A stretch of DNA of 64,000 nt from Methylomonas sp. LW13 (GTDB lineage Bacteria; Pseudomonadota; Gammaproteobacteria; Methylococcales; Methylomonadaceae). The position numbers were made by a program, and so were the translations under genes. Where the stretch lies: the NCBI RefSeq assembly GCF_016865255.1, contig NZ_CP033381.1, positions 2,914,001-2,978,000 of the forward strand, given 5' to 3'. Below the pieces are notes generated by a model. The model was not told the DNA's origin, did not search any database, and saw nothing but the letters and a program-made list of their open reading frames with translations. Shown here piece by piece: positions 7,879 through 15,386 of this stretch; within the stretch, counting starts at the first letter, position 1, and each line of letters begins with the position of its first letter.

Positions 7879-9173
7879 AGAAAAAATCCAGCCGCGACCT
7901 GGGGGTTGAACGGAAAGTAGGTGTGCAGATAAGACGCTCGCAACGAACCCACCTGATAAAAGTTTTCGCTACGGCTACGATTGCGTTGAGGCTTCGATTC
8001 GGTGAACGGCTGCTGTATGGTTTCCAGTTGCGAGTGATGAAAGCTATGCCCGCGAATTTCGCCTTGTTCTAACTGCAAACTGTGCATGCCCAGATTCACC
8101 AAGCGTTTTTGCATCTGCGCGCTGCCGGGTAACAGACCAGCCATCGCTGCCGCATGGCCGTCTTTATCGATCAAGCGTTCCAGCAAATATAAAAAGCCGC
8201 CGCATTCTGCGTAAATCGGCTTACCGGCTTGATGATGTTGCTGCAAGGCTTGTTTCATGGCGACATTGTCGGCCAATGTTTGGAGATGCAGTTCCGGGTA
8301 ACCGCCGGGCAGGTAGACACTGTCTGCCTCGGGAAATACGTGGTCTGCGAGCGGCGAGAAAAACGTCAGTTCAGCGCCCATGGCTTGCAAACAATCCAGA
8401 TTGGCTTGATAGATAAACGAAAACGCCGCATCACGAGCCACAGCGATAAGCTTACCAGCCAGTAACGGTGGCGGCGGGGAGGTGGCGATCGGCGCGAAGG
8501 CAACCGGCTGCGGCAATCGGCACGGCGCATGGCTACTGAGTAATTCGGCTGCGCGCGCCAGGCGAAGGTCAAGGTCTGCAATTTCATCGGCCTGCACTAA
8601 GCCTAAGTGCCGCGACGGCAAGCCGACCGTTTCATCTTTCGCCATCGCCGCCAGTAGCGGCATGCTGTCCGGCAAGGCTTCTTCCAGCAATTTAGCATGA
8701 CCCGGACTGCCGACTTTGTTGGCGATGACGCCGACAAACGGCAAGTTGGCTCTGTAATGGGCTAAGCCATAAGCCACAGCGGCAAAAGTTTGTGCCATGC
8801 CGCCCGCATCGATGACAACGGCCACCGGCACGTCTAGTGTTTGTGCCAAATCGACGCTGCTGCTATCGCCGTCGAACAAGCCCATGACACCTTCAATCAA
8901 GATGATGTCAGCGTCGGCGGCGTTATAAAGCATCTCACGGCAATGCGCTTCGCCCATCATCCATAAATCCAGCTGATAAACCGGTTGTCCGCAAGCAAAG
9001 CTCAATATTTGCGGATCGATAAAATCCGGGCCGGTTTTGAACACGCGTACCTTGCGGTTTTGCTGGCGATAGTAATAGGCCAAAGCCGCCGTAATGGTGG
9101 TTTTGCCTTGCCCGGAGGCAGGAGCGCTGATCAATATCGCCGGGCAATGGCGTGTTGCAGTAGCATTCACCAC
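7875..9173 (-). CDS. cobB: Cobyrinic acid a,c-diamide synthase (CobB/CbiA)
   Basis: 432 aa. The N-terminal half is a P-loop (ILISAPASGQGKTTITAAL) of the DTBS/CbiA fold; ILIEGVMGLFDGDSSSVDLA is the family signature. The C-terminal half is a class I glutamine amidotransferase with the nucleophile in KPIYAECGGFLYLLE. It amidates the a and c side chains of cobyrinate using ATP and glutamine. The start is a GTG: the upstream sequence reads TAGTGGTG, so the cbtA stop shares one base with GTG 9171-9173 (a second GTG follows at once), and no ATG fits. Normal CbiA length is 430-460 aa. Confidence 0.93.
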   Translation of the reverse strand: MVNATATRHCPAILISAPASGQGKTTITAALAYYYRQQNRKVRVFKTGPDFIDPQILSFACGQPVYQLDLWMMGEAHCREMLYNAADADIILIEGVMGLFDGDSSSVDLAQTLDVPVAVVIDAGGMAQTFAAVAYGLAHYRANLPFVGVIANKVGSPGHAKLLEEALPDSMPLLAAMAKDETVGLPSRHLGLVQADEIADLDLRLARAAELLSSHAPCRLPQPVAFAPIATSPPPPLLAGKLIAVARDAAFSFIYQANLDCLQAMGAELTFFSPLADHVFPEADSVYLPGGYPELHLQTLADNVAMKQALQQHHQAGKPIYAECGGFLYLLERLIDKDGHAAAMAGLLPGSAQMQKRLVNLGMHSLQLEQGEIRGHSFHHSQLETIQQPFTESKPQRNRSRSENFYQVGSLRASYLHTYFPFNPQVAAGFFL

Positions 9174-9820
9174 TAAAACGTTACTTTACGCAACAATCGG
9201 CCCGATATTGCGCCCAAGGTCAGCCAGAAAATAGCGTTGTTGATGGATGTCAACACCACAAAATGCTGTTGTAAGGCTTCGGGCGCTAAAGCCTGGGCAA
9301 CCTCCGGATGCGGTGCGCCGATCAGATGCGGTAAGGCCAGTAAGCCAGCGCCGCCGATTTGCAACCAGCGCTGTTTGGTCAAAAAAAGACCAAACAAGCC
9401 AATCGCGGTAGCGGCGGCCGTAAAAAGCCACCACGCTTGGCGACTGTGCAATTCGGCGCTGTCGGTGCCGGGCAATTCCGGCGGCAAACCCAATGATGGC
9501 GCGACATAAAACACCCAATAACCGGCCAAACCCCAGCCGAGTCCATACAGATAACCGCGTTGGTCTCGCCAATACATGGAAGCACTGATCAATAAGGCAA
9601 AGCCGAAGCCGGTCAGGCCATTGAACAGCAAGGTAAAACCATTGCGTTGCCATCCATCCATCGGCTGCCAGTCATGCACATGCTCAGCCGATGGCGTTTC
9701 GAATTGTTCGGCGGCCAAAATCAAGGGCAAGGTTTGATAGTGTTGTAGCACGCTGAGTAACAAGCCGCCCAATAGTCCCGCCAGTAGCGAGACTGCGACC
9801 AGCTTACGAAAATCCGCCAT
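9173..9820 (-). CDS. cbtA: CbtA family predicted cobalt transporter subunit
   Basis: 215 aa integral membrane protein with about five or six hydrophobic segments (residues 8-25, 60-83, 90-110, 130-146, 150-168, 190-208). It has the CbtA pattern: AVSLLAGLLGGLLLSVLQHYQ at the N-terminus, GLGWGLAGYWVFYVAPSLGL and PPELPGTDSAELHSRQAWW in the middle. CbtAB are predicted cobalt transporters that occur with B12 genes and B12 riboswitches; the function is inferred from such context in the literature. The gap to cbtB is one base, and its stop overlaps the cobB GTG. Confidence 0.9.
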   Translation of the reverse strand: MADFRKLVAVSLLAGLLGGLLLSVLQHYQTLPLILAAEQFETPSAEHVHDWQPMDGWQRNGFTLLFNGLTGFGFALLISASMYWRDQRGYLYGLGWGLAGYWVFYVAPSLGLPPELPGTDSAELHSRQAWWLFTAAATAIGLFGLFLTKQRWLQIGGAGLLALPHLIGAPHPEVAQALAPEALQQHFVVLTSINNAIFWLTLGAISGRLLRKVTF

Positions 9821-9821
9821 G

Positions 9822-9998
9822 TTAATGGCAAGGAAAAGCTGCGCTGTGACGTCCGTCGTGGGCGGCGTTATGCAGGTAGTTGTTAGCGTCCTGCAAGAAA
9901 CCCAAACCTAACACGACGGTCAGGCCCAAAACAATAGCACTCAGGCCGGGCAGGATTTTTGAGGAAGAAAGGGTGGTAGATGCCGCGAGTGTTTTCAT
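9822..9998 (-). CDS. cbtB: CbtB family small cobalt-transport protein
   Basis: 58 aa, first gene of the operon. One transmembrane segment (about residues 18-36, SAIVLGLTVVLGLGFLQ) is followed by a His-rich C-terminus, HNAAHDGRHSAAFPCH, which is the CbtB signature and probably binds cobalt. I chose ATG 9996-9998 because the longer in-frame reading would start inside the riboswitch leader. It pairs with cbtA one base downstream. Confidence 0.9.
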   Translation of the reverse strand: MKTLAASTTLSSSKILPGLSAIVLGLTVVLGLGFLQDANNYLHNAAHDGRHSAAFPCH

Positions 9999-10099
9999 GG
10001 TTGTCTGTTCCGAATAAGGTGGACGGAATAACAGAGGGAAAGACAAACCAAAAAAACCGATTTGACAGATCGCCCTCCGCAATACTGTTGACTACAGTT

Positions 10100-10215
10100 T
10101 TAGGCCTGTCTCCGGGCTCGTGACGAATCACCTACCGTTGCGGGGGCAGCGTCGGCATTTAACCGACTTCCAGTTTCACCCGCCAAGAGCGGGAACCTTA
10201 AAACCAGCGGCGATT
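10100..10215 (-). promoter_or_regulatory. Cobalamin (B12) riboswitch
   Basis: Read on the minus strand, the leader contains the conserved order of a cobalamin riboswitch: a GGTTCCCG..GGCGGGTGAAACTGG 5' segment (about 10172-10197), an imperfect stem, the CCCCGCAACGGTA core (10134-10147), and the B12 box GCCCGGAGACAGGCCT (10102-10117). It ends about 100 nt before cbtB. Adenosylcobalamin binding normally blocks expression of the downstream genes, so the whole cbtB-to-cobJ operon should be repressed when B12 is plentiful. Boundaries are approximate; the family call is firm. Confidence 0.95.
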
Positions 10216-10295
10216 GTATGCCGCAGCTAGTCGTAGGGCAAATGAAATGTATTGAAATAAGAATAAACGGTGCGGCAGCAGCTCCTCTCGACAAG

Positions 10296-11279
10296 TTATC
10301 GATCAACCAGTAATCGCCCGCAACGAGTGATTCTATCAAAACTAAACACATGCTCTCTCGGGCTTTCATAACACCGTCCCACTAACCTCCGTCGATAATC
10401 CGGTTCGCCTTTTTCGAGATAAATAGTGGCGCCACAAATGGGACATGGCGCCGAATACCGAACTAACCGAATTACTCTTAAATCTCCATCTCGAAGCAGT
10501 TCGAACTGCGCAGACTGTTCATAAAAATTTGTGAATAGTTCATGGGCTACGACAATTCGGTCATCCAACAATAATATCCAAGGCTTGATGATAGTTACCC
10601 AGGAACCATAGGGAATCGCGAAAATACTGACCAGTAATGTCAAATCTTGCGTTGTCACCGGCCTAGGCACGGATAACGATAGCCATCCGGCATAGGCAAT
10701 TAACAATGCAAGTCCGCCTATTGTCGCCAACCAGCCCAGTACGCCCCATACATGCCATCGGCGTAATTCGATTTGTCCGTGCCGAAATAACCAACTCGCG
10801 ATCCAACTGGGTTTGACTTCACCCAATTCTGTCAGTTGATAGCTGGCTTGCAAATCGGCTACGTTGCTCCCAGCCCGAACATCCTCGATTGCTTGGTCTT
10901 CTTCCAATATCACCGGAACCGTTTCAGCTTTGATATAAAACGTCGTGTGTCGTCCCGGCCCTCCCTTTGTGCTTTTACGCTCCGGCTTTGGATAATGCGA
11001 AAGCCTACGCTTACGGGCAAACTCCATGATTTGCGGTTCACGGATTTCGCAATATTTTTTTAACGAACCCGGCCAGTCGATCCATTTTTTAGGTTCGGCA
11101 CTGTCTAAGGACTCACCAACAGCAGCGACGATTACATCGGCCGTGAAACGTCGCTCCGACTCTTCGAAATCCACTTTCTTTAACGATTCCTGAGCTAACG
11201 CGCGCAATATGCGGTGGCCTTTTTCATCGCTTGGCTCACTATCCAACCAATCGATCAAGCATTGAATTACCTCGCGCAT
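10296..11279 (-). CDS. Hypothetical membrane protein with C-terminal zinc ribbon
   Basis: 327 aa from ATG 11277-11279 (a TTG twelve bases earlier is a poorer start). I recognise no named family. Residues 1 to about 170 are soluble and basic in the middle (KPERKSTKGGPGRHTTFYIK). Two hydrophobic segments follow near 180-203 (VLGWLATIGGLALLIAYAGW) and 213-236. The C-terminus has CPICGATIYLEKG and a later Cys in GRCYES, resembling a zinc ribbon. It is divergent from the FlhDC-like operon and lies between it and the B12 leader, so it may mark the left part of the island. Base composition and context suggest accessory DNA; function unknown. Confidence 0.65.
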   Translation of the reverse strand: MREVIQCLIDWLDSEPSDEKGHRILRALAQESLKKVDFEESERRFTADVIVAAVGESLDSAEPKKWIDWPGSLKKYCEIREPQIMEFARKRRLSHYPKPERKSTKGGPGRHTTFYIKAETVPVILEEDQAIEDVRAGSNVADLQASYQLTELGEVKPSWIASWLFRHGQIELRRWHVWGVLGWLATIGGLALLIAYAGWLSLSVPRPVTTQDLTLLVSIFAIPYGSWVTIIKPWILLLDDRIVVAHELFTNFYEQSAQFELLRDGDLRVIRLVRYSAPCPICGATIYLEKGEPDYRRRLVGRCYESPREHVFSFDRITRCGRLLVDR

Positions 11280-11291
11280 AAACCACCCCAA

Positions 11292-11716
11292 ACCAGGTAA
11301 CCGGTAGTTGCGGTCTAGTTAGCGAATAGCCGATTCATAACAATGTCCTCCATAACGAATGCGAGATGAGCGAAGTAAAAATGATTTTGGAAAGCACTTA
11401 TTCAGGTCAAACGCCAATTAAGACTCCACTTGTTGTGGGCAAAGCCTCTAATAAGCAGAACGAGGTTAGAAGAATTTCAGAATCATTCAATCCATCAAAC
11501 CATGCAAATTGCCTGGCGTTATCAAATTGGCCGTCCATCACATGCGGAAAAACGCATTACCAGCTTAATAAGCCAATTATTTTCAACAACGCCAATTCAT
11601 ATCAACCGGGGTTTCCGGAGATTTGTGACCCAAAACAGGTCACTTTGCGACCGGGACATTTGCGTGCTGCCCTCATAGCATATCGACAACAGTCGTTAAT
11701 CAACTAAGAGGCGTTT
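11292..11716. other. Divergent intergenic region of the island
   Basis: 425 bases between the membrane-protein gene and the first FlhD-like gene. It must hold the promoters for both directions, but I cannot place a convincing -35/-10 pair. It contains one possible small gene (11366-11707), annotated separately with low confidence. No copy of the repeat found at the integrase end was seen here. Confidence 0.4.
11366..11707 (+). CDS. Possible hypothetical protein upstream of the FlhD-like gene
   Basis: An open frame of 113 codons ending 9 nt before the FlhD-like start. No family is recognised, and another shorter frame overlaps most of it, so coding status is uncertain. Codon choice looks plausible and the C-terminus RPGHLRAALIAYRQQSLIN is not low-complexity. 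There is no strong ribosome-binding site before the ATG (GAATGCGAG). It could be the first gene of the operon, or leader sequence. Confidence 0.3.
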   Translation: MSEVKMILESTYSGQTPIKTPLVVGKASNKQNEVRRISESFNPSNHANCLALSNWPSITCGKTHYQLNKPIIFNNANSYQPGFPEICDPKQVTLRPGHLRAALIAYRQQSLIN

Positions 11717-12010
11717 ATGTCAACACTGGATGAAGACCTTGCCCGGGTAAATTTCGAATATCTCATGCTAGCCAGAGAATGCGCACGCAGTAATCCTGAA
11801 GAAACGGCCTGGCGCTTCGGATTAGATCGGGCTGGCATAGACCGTCTCGCCGGCATGACACAAGAGCAACTTCGTGAACACGCCGAAAGCAGTCGCGCAG
11901 TGATTCAGTTATTGCCTGTCTATGCCCCAAGCAACTTGCCCATGGTTGCCTATGTAGATCTTCTCCAACCTTGTATCACTAGAACTGCGGATGAAACCAA
12001 TGCCCTTTAA
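11717..12010 (+). CDS. FlhD-like transcriptional activator subunit (first pair)
   Basis: 97 aa, compared with about 116 in enteric FlhD. The pattern follows FlhD: LARVNFEYLMLARECARSN aligns with the FlhD segment beginning D-I-N-L-S-Y-L-L-L-A-Q-R, then AWRFGLDRAGIDRLAGMTQE aligns with the M-F-R-L-G-I and L-A-x-L-T segments. FlhD forms a hetero-oligomer with FlhC and activates transcription. The equivalent of the conserved FlhD cysteine is absent here (SSRAVIQLLPVY). The start has AAGAGG 5 nt upstream. The end overlaps the FlhC-like start by 20 nt, which fits obligate co-expression. Family assigned by eye; the target is unknown and need not be flagellar. Confidence 0.75.
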   Translation: MSTLDEDLARVNFEYLMLARECARSNPEETAWRFGLDRAGIDRLAGMTQEQLREHAESSRAVIQLLPVYAPSNLPMVAYVDLLQPCITRTADETNAL

Positions 12011-12608
12011 AAGCAGATCAAACATAGGCGCAGACTTGCTCTTGGCGGAAAAACTAATTCAACTCGGCGCCCGCCCGCCAATTGTCAGCCAACTATGCCA
12101 TTTAACCCGAAAACAAAGCATCGCATTTTTTAAAGCTGTAAAAGGACAATCGCCCAAACAAGGCATGCTGCCACATGATTATCAATGGGTCATCCGCTCA
12201 GCATTCAACAATATTCATGCTTCTTTATTTTTAAGCATTATTGAAGACATTCGGCACCGGCTTTCTACCCCAAACCTGAATGCAACCTTACTAGTTGCGG
12301 CCTACGAGATTTACAGCAATGTCGCTTCCAGAATTTTACCCAATCGACAATGTATCCAACCACTTTCCAGCCAATATTATCCGTTAGATATCAACCGGGC
12401 TTGGTATTTAATCGGCCTGCTCTCAGCGGGTGATTTGGTATTCATTTTTTGCGGGCGTTGCCACGCCCGTTACTTGGGAATGATTCATCCCGAGGTCGCA
12501 TTTAGCCAATGCCCAATCTGCGATGTATGGACTGATCGCTCAGGTCGGCGGCGCTGGGTTTCCGCAAAATCAAAAATGCTCACATTGAACAAACCAAACG
12601 CTCGTTAG
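11991..12608 (+). CDS. FlhC-like transcriptional activator subunit (first pair)
   Basis: 205 aa, compared with about 192 in E. coli FlhC. Shared blocks: LLLAEKLIQLGARPPIVSQL at the N-terminus, FKAVKGQSPKQGMLPHDYQW (FlhC has a K-E-x-R-G-x-x-P-P-K-G-M-L-P-F block), then NNIHASLF and a LVAAYEIY segment. The C-terminal zinc site is complete: CGRC and CPIC separated by 18 residues, matching the four-Cys site of FlhC. It should bind DNA as a complex with FlhD. A second start at 12000 (MPFKSRS) is possible. Similar FlhDC relatives on mobile elements (SetCD, AcaCD, SgaCD) activate transfer genes. Confidence 0.8.
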   Translation: MKPMPFKSRSNIGADLLLAEKLIQLGARPPIVSQLCHLTRKQSIAFFKAVKGQSPKQGMLPHDYQWVIRSAFNNIHASLFLSIIEDIRHRLSTPNLNATLLVAAYEIYSNVASRILPNRQCIQPLSSQYYPLDINRAWYLIGLLSAGDLVFIFCGRCHARYLGMIHPEVAFSQCPICDVWTDRSGRRRWVSAKSKMLTLNKPNAR

Positions 12609-12638
12609 GCATTCCATCAGCTACTAAGGAGAAGTCGC

Positions 12639-13232
12639 ATGCATATCGTTGTCGTCACAGCCACCAGTTCCCAAATTCCTCAGTCGGTTCATGGCAAAAA
12701 TCTCGCGCGATTGGCTCGCGAATGCTTTGCCAATCAACAGTCGCTGACAATTGATTTTAGGGACGTTAAAAACATCACCCAGGGGTTCTTTCAGGAATTG
12801 TTTTTGCCATTGGTCGCTGAATTCGGATCCGATTTTCTGAAATCGAAACTGAAAATAGTCAATATGGCTGGGCACGTCGATAACATTATGCAGTCAGCAT
12901 TCAAAAATCTGAAGGGCTACTTTGACAAATTGACGACGATCGATCAGCTGGGATGCGATGAAGAGATTTATACCATGAATCAGGCCTGGCTCATCAAAGC
13001 TAGGGAAATCGCTAGAGAAAATTCAGTATTGACGGAATTGGTGCTGGGAATTTCGGACGAATCCATGCGATCAGCCGTTGGGTGCTTATCCCTAGAAGAC
13101 ATCGATTTCATTGCCCGCTCCAACTGGCTATGTTTTACCCCTCGGTTTTCGAGTCAATTTATCCAAAGCATCAAGAAAGACTCTCCCCCAATGGCGGAAG
13201 CCATGCTCGGATTAAGTGGCACTATTGATTAA
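12639..13232 (+). CDS. DUF4325 (STAS-like)-FlhD fusion protein (second pair)
   Basis: 197 aa with two parts. Residues 1 to about 95 look like the STAS-like DUF4325 domain: SLTIDFRDVKNITQGFFQEL followed by KLKIVNMAGHVDNIMQSAF. Residues about 108-165 follow FlhD closely: MNQAWLIKAREIARENS, then VLGISDESMRSAVGCLSLED and ARSNWLCFTPRF, where the Cys sits at the position of the FlhD disulfide cysteine. I know of no described fusion of this kind. A strong AAGGAG precedes the ATG. It follows the first FlhC-like gene by 30 nt and precedes a second FlhC-like gene by 12 nt. Roles for both domains are inferred. Confidence 0.75.
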   Translation: MHIVVVTATSSQIPQSVHGKNLARLARECFANQQSLTIDFRDVKNITQGFFQELFLPLVAEFGSDFLKSKLKIVNMAGHVDNIMQSAFKNLKGYFDKLTTIDQLGCDEEIYTMNQAWLIKAREIARENSVLTELVLGISDESMRSAVGCLSLEDIDFIARSNWLCFTPRFSSQFIQSIKKDSPPMAEAMLGLSGTID

Positions 13233-13244
13233 GGGAGGCAGCTA

Positions 13245-13712
13245 ATGCTCATGAAATATCAACAACAAACCTTGGCGATAGAACTGCTCAATCTCCATGC
13301 GAAAGTCAAAATCGTGCATCAAGCAACGGGAGTACCAATAAAGTTACTGAGGCAGACATACCGTCAATTACATGGCCAATCGCCCAGTCGTGGATCGATC
13401 AAGTTTTCAACCCGAGGTTTGACCGGTAGTCGCCGTAAGTATAAAGATGTAACCATCTTCGCCGTGTGTTTTCAGGTTGCCACGGCCAAATCGAAAGAAG
13501 GCCAAATCCAGACGCTAATTACTGCCTTTAATGCGTATAAAAAATCATATCCCTTGGGACAACTCGAGTTTTCCGATGCTTGGGTGGTGGCACAGGACAT
13601 CAAAGATAAACGAGTTCAACTTTCGAAGTGTCCACAATGTCAATCTTGGGTTTTGTTAAAAGCCCGTGAAGATCTCACTGATCGCTGCAGCATCTGCAAA
13701 ATACATTTATGA
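13245..13712 (+). CDS. Short FlhC-like protein (second pair)
   Basis: 155 aa. The N-terminus QQTLAIELLNLHAKVKIVHQ and the block LLRQTYRQLHGQSPSRGSIK match the FlhC start and its K-x-x-R-G-x-P-P-K-G motif. A region with LITAFNAYKKSYP corresponds to the A-Y-x-L-Y helix, and the C-terminus has CPQC and CSIC, a complete four-Cys zinc site (SKCPQCQSW, DRCSICK). It is about 40 aa shorter than FlhC, mainly in the middle. GGGAGG lies 7 nt before ATG 13245. It presumably partners the DUF4325-FlhD protein; which partners mix in vivo cannot be told from the sequence. Confidence 0.75.
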   Translation: MLMKYQQQTLAIELLNLHAKVKIVHQATGVPIKLLRQTYRQLHGQSPSRGSIKFSTRGLTGSRRKYKDVTIFAVCFQVATAKSKEGQIQTLITAFNAYKKSYPLGQLEFSDAWVVAQDIKDKRVQLSKCPQCQSWVLLKAREDLTDRCSICKIHL

Positions 13713-13834
13713 GAAGGTTAACCAAAAATATTTGAATCCTGAATAAGATAAAATGGCAACCAATCCGGTCATTGCTTTATTTAAAACAAGGCCGGATCGA
13801 ACGAGCGACCTATTTATTGGTAGACAACAAATAC

Positions 13835-14137
13835 ATGAGTAACGCCCATAAACATCAGTCGGTATTGAGACCCATCATGATTGATCTTGAGGCGGTTTCA
13901 GAAGTCACAGGGCTTTCTGAATCTACCATCCAATCATTGATTCGTGCCGATGAGTTCCCTAAGCCTCGTAAAGCATCTGCACGCCGTTCCTGCTGGTTAC
14001 TACGCGAAATTGAAGAATGGGCTGAGTCGCGTCCTGTTTCCGATTTATTACCCCCTCCTAATACGGCAATAGGCGGACGCAACGGCAAACCTAAATCTAG
14101 AAATTTGCCAATGACTCAAGATGCTCTGACAGATTAA
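13835..14137 (+). CDS. AlpA-family helix-turn-helix regulator
   Basis: 100 aa from ATG 13835 (a later start at 13877 is possible; both upstream regions lack a good ribosome-binding site). MIDLEAVSEVTGLSESTIQSL, then LIRADEFPKPRKAS and SCWLLREIEEWAESRP form the AlpA/HTH_17 pattern (a winged helix with a P-x-P wing and a W at the end). AlpA proteins regulate integrase/excision in P4-type elements. The gene converges on the integrase, and the two coding ends overlap by 41 nt, so antisense interference is possible. It lies downstream of the FlhDC-like operon on the same strand. Confidence 0.75.
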   Translation: MSNAHKHQSVLRPIMIDLEAVSEVTGLSESTIQSLIRADEFPKPRKASARRSCWLLREIEEWAESRPVSDLLPPPNTAIGGRNGKPKSRNLPMTQDALTD

Positions 14138-15386
14138 AGAGCCATAGGCGTTTTTCATCGTCATATTGATGCCGATTATAAGTTCCTACCACACCGGGTA
14201 ACATATGACCGAGAATCGTTTCACCTACGGAATCTGGACATCCTAATTTTGCAAGCAAGGTGCGTGAAGTCCGTCGCAAATCATGCGGTGCCCAATGAGT
14301 CACCGTTAATCGAGGCCTCACCTGCTCAGGGCGTATCTGACTATAGGGCTGTCTATAAAACACCTGTTCAGTGACGTATTTTTGTTCGATGTGCCCCACT
14401 TTATGACGGGATGGAAATAGAAAACCGTCTCCATACAATTTTTTCCGCCGTAACACCACTGCCAAACCCCTACCGAATAAGGGCACCCTTTGATCTGTAG
14501 CAGTTTCATGTCGAGCATTTTTCGTTCTAATTTTCGGTATCGTCCACCAAACTTGACCGCCCTCTTCACTAATTTCAGTTCCTGACATGCCGACAATTTC
14601 TGAGCCGCGAGTTCCGGTCCAAAGATATAACATTAGAACGTCAGTAATTATCGGTGCGAAATTTGGAAGCCAAGCTATCAATTCTCCGATTTCGTCTTCA
14701 GTGAGTACGCGTTTGACCACGCCGATGTTCTTACCTTCTATGGTCTTTCCTTTTGATCTAATTTTTCCACGTAAAATTAAGCGCCACCAATTTACTGCAG
14801 CTTCAGGTAGTCTGCCGGCATCCATTGCATAATCCCATGCTGCTCCTAACTCACATCGTAATTTTCCGGCCTGCACGGGCGATATTGCGGCGTACTTTTG
14901 AATCAAATCAAAAGCCATTGAGCGGGTAATTGCAGTGGATGGTAAATCCGCCATATCACCCAGCATTGTGTTAAACATCCTAATAATTTCAGTAGAACCT
15001 TTTTTGGCTCTGTGGCGACAAACATGTCCAGCTAAATATTCATCACACAGCACTCTAACTGTATAAGCGTTTTCAGAATTTGCCGCCTCTTGTTTTAATA
15101 TTAAAGCTTTTGCCTCTAACTTAGCTTGCTTTGCCTCTAATACAGGATCATTACCAGAATCACGCTGGTTTTTCAAAGCTTCCCAAGCGACAATAGCCAC
15201 GGGAAATGACATAGATGGCCAATGACCAATTGACACCTGCCTAAGGCGTCCATCAACAGTGCTTCTATACCGATAAAACCAAGTTCTCACTTTTGCCATG
15301 GCAGACAAACGCAGTCCTGGGTAATCGTCAAAAGCCATATGCTGTCCTGGCTGCAAAGCTTTAGCGGTGCGGGCATCGAATTGCAT
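14097..15386 (-). CDS. P4-type tyrosine integrase
   Basis: 429 aa. The N-terminal Arm-binding domain (DUF4102 type) reads GLRLSAMAKVRTWFYRYRS and QVSIGHWPSMSFPVAIVAW. The C-terminal catalytic domain has the tyrosine-recombinase set: R in LWTGTRGSEIVGM (about residue 258), HDLRRTSRTLL (about 367), GH in ETILGHMLPGV and Tyr in GTYNRHQYD (about 402). It should catalyse site-specific integration and excision of the island. It starts at ATG 15384-15386, inside the left arm of the 18-bp inverted repeat, which may be an integrase binding site. No other transfer or replication gene is present. Confidence 0.92.
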   Translation of the reverse strand: MQFDARTAKALQPGQHMAFDDYPGLRLSAMAKVRTWFYRYRSTVDGRLRQVSIGHWPSMSFPVAIVAWEALKNQRDSGNDPVLEAKQAKLEAKALILKQEAANSENAYTVRVLCDEYLAGHVCRHRAKKGSTEIIRMFNTMLGDMADLPSTAITRSMAFDLIQKYAAISPVQAGKLRCELGAAWDYAMDAGRLPEAAVNWWRLILRGKIRSKGKTIEGKNIGVVKRVLTEDEIGELIAWLPNFAPIITDVLMLYLWTGTRGSEIVGMSGTEISEEGGQVWWTIPKIRTKNARHETATDQRVPLFGRGLAVVLRRKKLYGDGFLFPSRHKVGHIEQKYVTEQVFYRQPYSQIRPEQVRPRLTVTHWAPHDLRRTSRTLLAKLGCPDSVGETILGHMLPGVVGTYNRHQYDDEKRLWLFNLSEHLESLANF

